A stretch of DNA of 64,000 nt from Kibdelosporangium philippinense (GTDB taxonomy: Bacteria; Actinomycetota; Actinomycetes; Mycobacteriales; Pseudonocardiaceae). The stretch covers positions 1,240,001 through 1,304,000 of the forward strand of contig NZ_JAJVCN010000002.1 of assembly GCF_021390435.2 (NCBI RefSeq). The letters are read 5' to 3'. Positions 43,429 through 53,547 of the stretch are shown here, in pieces (within the stretch, counting starts at the first letter, position 1; every line of letters starts with the position of its first letter). Under the pieces are notes generated by a model. The model ran no database searches. It was not told where the DNA came from and saw nothing but the letters and a program-made list of their open reading frames with translations. The position numbers and the translations under genes were made by a program.

Positions 43429-43454
43429 AACGCCGCGAAGGTGGCCTTCACGGC
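43429..43454. repeat. Repeat family B, copy 3 (inverted)
   Basis: AACGCCGCGAAGGTGGCCTTCACGGC is the reverse complement of copy B2 (43193-43218) except for one base. B2 and B3 thus form a long inverted pair 210 bases apart between lpqB and comF. The bases between hold no gene I can support. Confidence 0.75.
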
Positions 43455-43544
43455 GCCCTGGATCTTCCCTTCACAGCGGCCAGGAGTTCACACAGCTGGG
43501 AACGCCACCCGGAATTGTCGGTGGGGTGTGCCATCGTCTGACAT

Positions 43545-44132
43545 GTGCTCAAGGCGTTGCTCGAACTGCTGGTGCCCTCCTGCTGTGCGGGCTGCGGCGA
43601 ACCCGGCGACGCCCTCTGCCCGCCATGCAGTGTGGACATGACCAGCTTGATGCCGGTGCGCCGTAGGAATGGCCTGCCGCCGATGTATGCGCTGGCGGAA
43701 TACTCCGGCGCGGCCAGAAGAGCCGTGATCGCGTACAAGGAACGCGGTCGCAGAGAGCTGGCGGCCCACTTCGGCAGCCTGCTCGCCGAAGCTTTGGCCA
43801 GATTGCCCACAGCCGCCGTGGTCCCAGTGCCGTCGAGACCTGCGGCGTTTCGTCAGCGCGGCTACGACCACATGCGGCTGATCGCGGAGGCCATGGCGGC
43901 TCCCGTGCGCCCAGTGCTGAAGCTGGACCGTCGGGTGAAGGATTCGGTCGGTTTGGACCCTGATCAGCGGATGCGTAACCTCGCGGGCCGTCTGCGGTGT
44001 ACGCCGATCCGGGAAAAGGTGGTGTTGATCGACGACGTCATCACGACGGGAGCGACCGCCGCGGCCTGCTGTGCGGCCCTGACCAACGCGGGAGCCAAAG
44101 TCGTCGGCGTCCTCGCGTTGACGGCCACCTGA
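43545..44132 (+). CDS. comF: ComF-family phosphoribosyltransferase-like protein
   Basis: A 195-residue protein. The N-terminus has a four-Cys zinc knuckle (SCCAGCGEPGDALCPPC), and the rest is a type I PRTase fold with the PRPP loop VVLIDDVITTGATAAAC. Typical ComF marks are YKERGRRELAAHFG and PAAFRQRGYDHM. In naturally competent bacteria ComF helps DNA uptake; the role in actinobacteria is unknown. GTG 43545 follows CATCGT by seven bases. It lies between lpqB and hpf as in M. tuberculosis (Rv3242c). Confidence 0.88.
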   Translation: MLKALLELLVPSCCAGCGEPGDALCPPCSVDMTSLMPVRRRNGLPPMYALAEYSGAARRAVIAYKERGRRELAAHFGSLLAEALARLPTAAVVPVPSRPAAFRQRGYDHMRLIAEAMAAPVRPVLKLDRRVKDSVGLDPDQRMRNLAGRLRCTPIREKVVLIDDVITTGATAAACCAALTNAGAKVVGVLALTAT

Positions 44133-44772
44133 TTATCCGAATCCGCCGCGGCAAAACCCCGCATTTCCCGATCCGCCATCTTGATCGATGACGTTGTTAC
44201 CGTCGGCCACTCCGCTACTCCCCGTACCCCCGTCCTCACCAGGGCAGACCTCAAGATCAACGCCGTTGTTGCGCTGTCTGCTACCTAGATCGTCTGCATA
44301 CCCCCACATGGGTGAATCCTGACCGGGAACCAAGATCGGCATTCGACCGTTGGAACGGTATGGAAAGCCGGGATGAACGGCCGGTGGGCCCGTTGGAAGG
44401 ACAGCGGGACCCGTTAGAGCCAGCCCGGACAGCGACTGTGCTGGGCATATCGCTCCTCCACAAGGGTGAAAACCACCCTCGTCGTGTGGACTGCACGCCA
44501 ACACTCCGGTATCACGATGGGTCCTTCGCTGTGTCCGGCATCACTCTCCGTCGCGGCGTGAGTTCGCCCGCCAAGGGGACTGTTGCTGAACCGCAACCCG
44601 GGCTAACGTGCAGCGCTATCAGCCCCGGCATGAGGGAGGAGGCGATCAGCCCATGACCCTGGCGCCGGCGGGGAGTTGAGTCTCACAGAGGCAACGGCTC
44701 AGCTCGGCAGGACCCCGGCCGCCATGTTTTCGCCGATCAGATGGCTCGCAGAAAACAGCGAGGAGGTCGTGT
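44133..44772. other. Long intergenic region before hpf
   Basis: These 640 bases hold no coding sequence that I trust. They contain a sigma-R-type promoter candidate (44326-44351), a small hairpin GGGTG-AAAA-CCACCC near 44464, and a purine-rich GAGGGAGGAGG at about 44634. The long leader from the promoter to ATG 44773 (about 415 bases) could carry a regulatory RNA structure. Confidence 0.5.
44326..44351 (+). promoter_or_regulatory. Sigma-R/SigH-type promoter candidate upstream of hpf
   Basis: GGAAC (44326-44330), exactly 18 bases, then GTT (44349-44351), matching the GGAAY-N18-GTT consensus known for actinobacterial SigR/SigH. The sigma factor itself is encoded at 61.4 kb. The start of transcription would be near 44358. 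Confidence 0.45.
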
Positions 44773-45453
44773 ATGGACATCGTCGTTAAGGGGCGCAACG
44801 TCGAAGTACCCGATCACTACCGGGTACACGTGACGGACAAGCTCGCCCGACTCGAGCGGTACGACAAGAAGGTCATCCGCTTCGATGTGGAGTTGTTCCA
44901 CGAGCCCAACCGCAGGCAGATGAAGAACTGCCAGCGTGTCGAGATCACCGCCAAGGTGCGCGGACCCGTTGTCCGCTCCGAGGCCTGCGCAGGCGACTTC
45001 TACGCCGCGCTCGACTCCGCGGTGAACAAGCTCGAGAACCGGTTGCGCAGACTGCACGACCGCAGGCGTGTGCACCACGGGCGACGCAGCCCGACCTCAA
45101 TGGCCGAGGCGACTGCCTCGCCAGCGATCGGCTCCGTTGACGCTGCGCCGGAACTACGCGCGCGCAACATGACCAACAGCCAGCGAGTCGCGCAGATCGC
45201 GCTGCTGGAAGCGCCGGAGTACGAGGGCGTCGTACCCGAGCAGCGTTGGGACGACGGTCTGGAAGACCCCAGGCCAGGTCGCATCGTGCGGGAGAAGGAG
45301 CACCCCGCGACCCCCATGAGCGTCGACCAGGCTCTGTATCAGATGGAGCTGGTCGGGCACGACTTCTACCTCTTCTTCGACGTCGATGAAGGCCGGCCGT
45401 GCGTGGTCTACCGCCGCAAGGGCTTCGACTACGGCGTCATCAGAATGTCCTAG
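44773..45453 (+). CDS. hpf: Long-form ribosome hibernation promoting factor
   Basis: A 226-residue ribosome-associated protein that dimerises and silences 70S ribosomes in stress and stationary phase. The N-terminal S30AE domain starts MDIVVKGRNVEVPDHYRVHV and has basic helices (KLENRLRRLHDRRRVHHGRR) that contact 16S rRNA. After a linker of about 60 residues, the C-terminal dimer domain has MSVDQALYQMELVGHDFYLF and VVYRRKGFDYGVIRM. ATG 44773 follows GAGGAGG. A stress promoter of sigma-R type lies upstream. Terminator hairpin at 45469 follows. Confidence 0.93.
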   Translation: MDIVVKGRNVEVPDHYRVHVTDKLARLERYDKKVIRFDVELFHEPNRRQMKNCQRVEITAKVRGPVVRSEACAGDFYAALDSAVNKLENRLRRLHDRRRVHHGRRSPTSMAEATASPAIGSVDAAPELRARNMTNSQRVAQIALLEAPEYEGVVPEQRWDDGLEDPRPGRIVREKEHPATPMSVDQALYQMELVGHDFYLFFDVDEGRPCVVYRRKGFDYGVIRMS

Positions 45454-45468
45454 AGCCTCATATAAGGC

Positions 45469-45505
45469 AGGACGCCCCGGTTGCCAGCGGCTTCCGGGGC
45501 GTCCT
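45469..45505 (+). terminator. hpf terminator hairpin
   Basis: AGGACGCCCCGG (45469-45480) pairs perfectly with CCGGGGCGTCCT (45494-45505) over a 13-base loop, 15 bases after the hpf stop. The tail TTGTATG is shared with the second hairpin at 45678. Confidence 0.85.
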
Positions 45506-45511
45506 TGTATG

Positions 45512-45672
45512 TCGGCTTGGCCGCGCCGGCCGTTTACGCCACGCAACACGCCCGACGCCGCCCCACCGACGGCGGCGAGCAGGCACTGAGCGGTGTCGGT
45601 CGCGTGGGGTGGGGTGGAAATGGCTGGCTTCCGGCGGCTAAGCCCGTCCGAGCGAAGCGAGGACAAATAAGC
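45512..45672 (+). repeat. Repeat family D, copy 1
   Basis: About 160 bases similar (roughly four of five bases) to 51466-51629. Shared core: CGCCACGCAACACGCCCGAC, GAGCAGGCACTGAGCGGTGT, GGGGTGGAAATG, and an AGCGAAGCGAGG-type end. It lies between two hairpins in the 376-base gap before secA. I see no open frame that is conserved between copies. Confidence 0.8.
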
Positions 45673-45677
45673 ACCGT

Positions 45678-45701
45678 CCCGGGAACCTTCGCGTTCCCGG
45701 G
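45678..45701 (+). terminator. Second hairpin upstream of secA
   Basis: CCCGGGAAC pairs with GTTCCCGGG around CTTCGC. The following GGCGTTCTTGTATGTGG copies the tail of the hpf terminator at 45494-45515, so repeat D1 is bracketed by a duplicated terminator end. Confidence 0.7.
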
Positions 45702-45829
45702 GCGTTCTTGTATGTGGAGCGCGGTCAGGACAGATGGCCGTGCATCGTGTCATGCCCGTTCCCTACGATGGGGGAGAGGTGCCCTCGTCGGCGGGCGCAC
45801 AGTCGATCAGGTAATGAGGTCAGGGCAAC

Positions 45830-49186
<3,357 letters not shown>

Positions 49187-49208
49187 TTGACTGGCTCGAC
49201 CCTTACCG

Positions 49209-49241
49209 CTGGGGCGGACCCGTTCACCGGGCTCGCCCCAG
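49209..49241 (+). terminator. secA terminator
   Basis: CTGGGGCG pairs with CGCCCCAG around an inner CCCG/CGGG step, 23 bases after the secA stop. From 49242 to 49652 (about 410 bases) I see no supported gene, repeat or RNA; open frames there are not protein-like. Confidence 0.8.
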
Positions 49242-49652
49242 TGGCATATCCAAAGCAACCTCAGGGCCGAAAGCCGCACCTGAGCCGTGCCATAGCCAGC
49301 CTCGGCTTGTGGACAACTGAGCTGTAGTCGATCTCCATGCCAAGGTTTCGTCGGTAGTCATCGTTACGCTGGTTTCCGGGGGCCGCAGGCCGCGCTCCGA
49401 CCGGTGCCACGGCCAGTAAGCCCAGGTAGGCGGCCTGGAAACGCGTTGGGCGGCCCTCAGCGCCCGATTGGGTTGTCAGGCCTTGAGTCGCCCGAGGCGC
49501 CGCCAGAGCGCAGAGCAACCCCGCAGCGCAAAGGAGCCCTAGCCGCAGGCAGTCCGGGAGCGCGGAGTGGCCTGGCACCGTGAGCGCAGATCGGCCCGGT
49601 GGCGCGGAAGCAGCCCCAGCCGAACTGCCCCGCGCCCCAAGCCAAGCCCTAC

Positions 49653-50099
49653 CTACCTACTGACAAGGATCCGGAAGTACACGCACCACCACCTCTCCTC
49701 CCGAAACTCGAAGCGGCAAGCGAGCGCCTGAGCCCGTCGCTCCCGAACCCCATGCCGGGCAATCTCGACAACGCCGCAAGCCTCGACAACGCCAGCGCTC
49801 GGCTGGCAACTGTGCATTGAGGACAGCTGATAACGGATCCCCACCGGCGGCGTTGTCCGTAGCCGCGTCACGGTCGCCTGATAAACCGGCTCGGCCACCA
49901 GCGCTGTCAGCTGCCCTAGCGGCCTGCGGCCGTCCAAGACTTCGAGGATCTTGGTCACCGTTGGCATGAACTGGGCGTTGTCCGGGGTGACCAGGGGTTC
50001 TACCACTGGTGGCTGCGCGGGCGGGCGCCTTGCCGGTTTGAGGATCTGGCCGTGCACCGGCTCGTACGTATGCAGCGGTCGAAGGGTTGGTGTGATCAA
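49653..50099 (-). CDS. Rv3235-family protein
   Basis: A 148-residue protein of the small family found next to secA in actinobacteria. The core EVLDGRRPLGQLTALVAEPVYQ and PSAGVVEACGVVEIARHGVRE with RAQALACRFEFREERW fits what I recall of Rv3235-like proteins; the N-terminal part is Pro-rich. Function is unknown. TTG 50099 after GGGGGAG is a plausible start; upstream GTG 50189 would add 30 residues of Arg/Gly-rich sequence. The C-terminal VYFRILVSR looks unlike the family and may be drifting. Confidence 0.6.
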   Translation of the reverse strand: MITPTLRPLHTYEPVHGQILKPARRPPAQPPVVEPLVTPDNAQFMPTVTKILEVLDGRRPLGQLTALVAEPVYQATVTRLRTTPPVGIRYQLSSMHSCQPSAGVVEACGVVEIARHGVRERRAQALACRFEFREERWWCVYFRILVSR

Positions 50100-50262
50100 A
50101 CTTTCTGTCTCCCCCTGTCGGATTGGTCGTCCAACAGAGCCGCCGGACCGTCCGATCCGGACAAGGTTCCCTCGTCTGGATGACACCACTGTCGCGCCTG
50201 TAATCAGTCGTTTGGAGCAGTGAACGTCACCGGGTGCGTTTTATTTTCACTTGCCCGGTTAA

Positions 50263-50292
50263 TTGTCAGCAATTGCGCTACGTGGTTACGCT
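50263..50292 (+). promoter_or_regulatory. Promoter for the small secreted Cys protein
   Basis: TTGTCA (50263-50268), 18 bases, TACGCT (50287-50292), in a locally AT-rich stretch, 33 bases before ATG 50325. Confidence 0.4.
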
Positions 50293-50324
50293 CGGTGAGT
50301 CATCGCTTCGAAAGGGGAGAGCAG

Positions 50325-50657
50325 ATGCGCAGGAAATTGGCTGCTTTACTTGCCTCTGTCATTTCCGTCGGAACCCTCATGATCGGGTTGCCGGCGTCCG
50401 CCCGAGATCTCCCGCCGCCGTACTGTGACCACTACAGGTACAGCGTACTGGCCGGTCAGGGCGTTTCGGTGTTCTGTGATTATTTGCCGTACCCACCCTA
50501 TCTATATCGGGCCGTCGCACACTGCGCCGCTGGTTCTTCTTTCTGGTACGAACTGGGCTATTGGGTTGAGCCTGGTTTTGGTCCGTCCAGTGCGGAATGT
50601 CGGGGAAGTCTGCTCGTTTCGGCCCGCGTTGTGGGTTATCACGTAGACGAACGCTAA
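50325..50657 (+). CDS. Small secreted cysteine-containing protein
   Basis: A 110-residue protein. Residues 1-28 form a Sec signal peptide (RRKLAALLASVISVGTLMIGL, cut near ASA-RDL). The mature chain of about 80 residues has four Cys (PPYCDHY, VFCDYLP, AHCAAGSS, AECRGSL) and many Tyr, and so should be a small disulfide-stapled extracellular protein. I recognise no family. ATG 50325 follows AAGGGGAG. Codon use has more A/T in third positions than neighbours, and the preceding 100 bases are also AT-rich, which hints at recent acquisition. It ends four bases before the convergent TrmH gene. Confidence 0.65.
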   Translation: MRRKLAALLASVISVGTLMIGLPASARDLPPPYCDHYRYSVLAGQGVSVFCDYLPYPPYLYRAVAHCAAGSSFWYELGYWVEPGFGPSSAECRGSLLVSARVVGYHVDER

Positions 50658-50661
50658 TATA

Positions 50662-51417
50662 TTAATATGTCGCCGGGTCGCGGCGGAGGTGTTCGAAACA
50701 CAACACTGCCGCCGCGCTCGCTACGTTCAGTGATTCCACGCCGCCGCGCATCGGAATCGACACCCATGACGTCACGTGTGACGCGACGTCCTGACTCACG
50801 CCAGCGGTCTCACTGCCCAGTACAAACGCGACTCGCGACGGCAGCTCAGCGGAGAACAGCGACGTTGGCGCGCCCGCGTCCAGACCGAAGATGGGATATC
50901 CCGACGCGCGTAGTTCCGCCGCGGCCTCAGCGGCCGTACCGCAGCGCAGCACAGGCGCGTGGAAAGCAACGCCAGCGGAGGCCTTCACGACCAACGGATC
51001 GATAGACGCGACCCCGCGCCGTGGCACGACGATCCCGCCCATCCCGGCGGCGGTCGCGGTGCGCAGGATCATGCCCACATTCGCGGGCGTTGTAATCCCG
51101 TCAAGCAACAGCACCCCGCGCGGTGGTCGCGGTCCGGACAAAGCGTCCGAAAGCAACTTCATCCGCGGCGCGACGACGTCGGCGAGCACGCCCTGGTCCT
51201 GCTTGCCATTGCCTGCGAGGACCTTGACGCGGTGCGCGGACGCGCGCTGGACGTCAACCCCGCGCGCGGACGCCGCGTCGATGATCTCTCGCGCTGCCGG
51301 ACCGCGTGCGGTGTCGGCCAGGACGACCTTGTCCACTTGCAGCGTCGCGTCGCCGAGCGCCTCCAGCACCGGCTTGCGGCCGTACACCGTGACGAATCTG
51401 TCCTTGGGTGAAGCCAT
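50662..51417 (-). CDS. TrmH/SpoU-family RNA 2'-O-methyltransferase
   Basis: A 251-residue SPOUT enzyme that would methylate a ribose of rRNA (or tRNA). The N-terminus VYGRKPVLEALGDATLQVDKV is the substrate-binding part; motif 1 is TPANVGMILRTATAAGMGGI, motif 2 VAFVLGSETAGVSQDV, and motif 3 IPMRGGVESLNVASAAAVL with the trefoil knot. ATG 51417 is used; GTG 51423 is two codons upstream. It shares a palindromic TAATATATTA stop with the convergent secreted-protein gene. A 23S rRNA G2251-type role is usual but not proven. Confidence 0.85.
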   Translation of the reverse strand: MASPKDRFVTVYGRKPVLEALGDATLQVDKVVLADTARGPAAREIIDAASARGVDVQRASAHRVKVLAGNGKQDQGVLADVVAPRMKLLSDALSGPRPPRGVLLLDGITTPANVGMILRTATAAGMGGIVVPRRGVASIDPLVVKASAGVAFHAPVLRCGTAAEAAAELRASGYPIFGLDAGAPTSLFSAELPSRVAFVLGSETAGVSQDVASHVTSWVSIPMRGGVESLNVASAAAVLCFEHLRRDPATY

Positions 51418-51465
51418 GCGCACAGGATCGCAGTACGCCGGAATGGCGGGTATGCGGCGTCGGAC

Positions 51466-51629
51466 TCGGCTTGGTCGCGCTGGTCATTTGCGCCACGCAA
51501 CACGCCCGACGCCGCCCCAACCAGGGCGTTGAGCAGGCACTGAGCGGTGTCGGTTGCGTGGGGCGGGGTGGAAATGACCGGCTGTGGCGACCAAGCCACG
51601 CCCGAGCGGAGCGAGGGCAATCGGCACAG
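51466..51629 (+). repeat. Repeat family D, copy 2
   Basis: The second copy of the 160-base element also found at 45512-45672, in the same orientation. It fills the gap between the divergent TrmH and WS/DGAT genes and ends about 16 bases before ATG 51646, so it may bring promoter elements. Confidence 0.8.
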
Positions 51630-51645
51630 CAATTAAGCTTTGAGC

Positions 51646-53040
51646 ATGCCGGATCGCCTGTCCGCGGTGGACGCGTCATTCATCTACCTGGAGGACCAGG
51701 CGACGCCAATGCATGTCGGCGGGGTCGCTGTGTTCCGTCGGCCGCGTGGCGGTTTCGACTACGACGAGCTGGTCAGGATCATCGGGCAGCGGCTCGATCT
51801 GATCCCGCGCTACCGCCAGCGCGTGGTGTCGGTGCCGGGGCATCTGGCCAGGCCAGTGTGGGTCGACGACCCTGACTTCGATCTGACGTATCACGTGCGG
51901 CGCTCGGCGCTGCCCCGCCCTGGCAGCGATGACCAGCTGCACGACCTGGTCGCGCGGCTGATGTCGAGGCCGCTGGACCCGGCCAGGCCACTGTGGGAGA
52001 CCTACCTGGTCGAGGGGCTGGCCAAGGGCCGGTTCGCGATCATCACCAAGACCCATCTGGCGCTGGTCGACGGGATCGGCACGATCGACATCGGCCAGCT
52101 CATCCTCGACACGTCCCCGGCGGTCGGCCACAACAGTGACGGTGCGTGGATCCCACGGCGCGCGCCAACGTCAACGAAACTGCTGATCGACGCGCTGAAA
52201 GACGCCGTGCAGAGCCCGCGTGAGCTGGTCGAGAACGCGCGCGCCGTCGCGGGCGACCTGGTGGCCAGCCTCGCGGACACAGCGGGCGGCCTGGTCACGG
52301 CCATCAGCACGGCGAGCACAGCGCCGAGCGGGCCGCTGAACGTACGGATCTCGCCACAGCGACGGTTCGCCGTCGCCAGGACGAGCCTGGAAGACTTCCG
52401 CGCCATCCGTAACGAGCACAACTGCACGGTCAACGACGCCGTCTTGGCCACGCTCGCTGGCGCCTTGCGGACCTGGCTGCTCTCACGCGGTCAGACGGTC
52501 ACCTCGTCGACCACGTTGCGTGCGTTAGTTCCTTTAGCCGTGCGGGAAGACGAGTCTGACGAAACCGTGCCGGGCATGCTGGGAAATACGGTCACCGCCA
52601 AGCTGGTTGATTTGCCTGTGGGTGAACCGAATGCGGTGGTACGGCTGCATCACGTGAGTCACGCGATGCGCGTGCACAACGACTCGGCGAGCAAAGTCGC
52701 GGCTGGCGCGCTGCGGCGGATGAGCGGCTTCGCGCCGCCGACGTTGCACTCGCTCGGCGCGCGCGCCGCGGGCTCGTTCTCCCGCAAGATCTTCAACGTG
52801 GTGATCACCAACGTGCCTGGCCCGCAGGAGTCGCTGTACGCGGGCAACGCCAAGATGATGGAGATGTTCCCGGTCGTCCCGCTGGTGCGCAACCAGGCGC
52901 TGGCGATCGGGGTCACCTCGTACGACGGTGGCGTCTACTTCGGACTCAACGGGGACCGGGGCGCCATGTCCGATGTGGACAACCTGGCCAGGATGGTCGA
53001 GGAGTCCTTGGAAGAACTGCTTTCTACGGTAAGGGTGTGA
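51646..53040 (+). CDS. WS/DGAT-family O-acyltransferase (triacylglycerol/wax ester synthase type)
   Basis: A 464-residue acyl-CoA-dependent acyltransferase, peripheral membrane, making storage lipid or modifying an alcohol. DRLSAVDASFIYLEDQATPMH is the family start; the catalytic stretch is IITKTHLALVDGIG, and the C-terminus has VVITNVPGPQESLY and GVTSYDGGVYFGLNGD. The H-H-x3-D-G motif is changed: His137 and Asp142 are present but the second His is Leu138. ATG 51646 follows TAAGCT by six bases (leaderless). It is in the place of Rv3233c/Rv3234c. Its stop is four bases before the DUF6912 gene. Confidence 0.85.
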   Translation: MPDRLSAVDASFIYLEDQATPMHVGGVAVFRRPRGGFDYDELVRIIGQRLDLIPRYRQRVVSVPGHLARPVWVDDPDFDLTYHVRRSALPRPGSDDQLHDLVARLMSRPLDPARPLWETYLVEGLAKGRFAIITKTHLALVDGIGTIDIGQLILDTSPAVGHNSDGAWIPRRAPTSTKLLIDALKDAVQSPRELVENARAVAGDLVASLADTAGGLVTAISTASTAPSGPLNVRISPQRRFAVARTSLEDFRAIRNEHNCTVNDAVLATLAGALRTWLLSRGQTVTSSTTLRALVPLAVREDESDETVPGMLGNTVTAKLVDLPVGEPNAVVRLHHVSHAMRVHNDSASKVAAGALRRMSGFAPPTLHSLGARAAGSFSRKIFNVVITNVPGPQESLYAGNAKMMEMFPVVPLVRNQALAIGVTSYDGGVYFGLNGDRGAMSDVDNLARMVEESLEELLSTVRV

Positions 53041-53044
53041 AGTC

Positions 53045-53536
53045 GTGCGGGTCTATCTTCCTGCCACGGTCACGATGCTGCACGAGCTCAACACGGCTGG
53101 CGAGTTCAAGCCGTTGAACGGCACCGCGTTCGCGTTGACCCCGGCGTTGCGCGAGTCGTATACCGAGGGCTCAGCCGAGGACCTCGAGTACGTCGCGATG
53201 GCCGACGCGGCCCGCGCGTCGCTGCGCCTGCTCAACGCCGACCCGGAGGCGATGCGCCGCCGGGTGGTGATCGCGGCCGATGTGGACGGTGCGACCCCGC
53301 GTCCCGACCTCGACCACTCGGTGGTCCGGTTGTCCGGCGCGATCGTGCTCAAGGACATCAAGGCGATCCACCTGGACTCGTCCGAGGCCGAGGACGCCGT
53401 GGCCAAGGCCGTGGCGGTGATCGACGCTGCGGACATGGGTGATGAGGACGCAGAATTCGTGTTGGGTGACGCCGAGGACCACGAACTGGCCTGGTATGCC
53501 ACCCAGGAGCTGCCGTTCTTGCTGGAGCTGATGTAG
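53045..53536 (+). CDS. DUF6912-type conserved protein (Rv3231c-like)
   Basis: A 163-residue cytoplasmic protein found with the WS/DGAT gene in actinobacteria. It starts VRVYLPATVTMLHELNTAG and has TPALRESYTEGSAEDLEYVAM, then ARASLRLLNADPEAMRRRVVI and a conserved acidic end ELAWYATQELPFLLELM. There is no signal. Function is unknown. GTG 53045 lies four bases after the previous stop, so both are one transcript, and pruA follows after 11 bases. Confidence 0.8.
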   Translation: MRVYLPATVTMLHELNTAGEFKPLNGTAFALTPALRESYTEGSAEDLEYVAMADAARASLRLLNADPEAMRRRVVIAADVDGATPRPDLDHSVVRLSGAIVLKDIKAIHLDSSEAEDAVAKAVAVIDAADMGDEDAEFVLGDAEDHELAWYATQELPFLLELM

Positions 53537-53547
53537 AGGAGCGCTCG

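Noticed and set aside
44133..44504. Gly/Asp-rich minus-strand frame before hpf
   Set aside because: The composition (GTGSSGVADGNN) is suggestive, but there is no ribosome site, no signal peptide and no known family.
45675..45706. GGGAAC at 45681 as another sigma-R promoter
   Set aside because: The spacing to the next GTT is 17 rather than 18, and the bases form a perfect hairpin.
49242..49652. Possible gene after secA
   Set aside because: Frames such as 49261-49578 on the minus strand start with a hydrophobic stretch, but the rest is not protein-like and no ribosome site is present.
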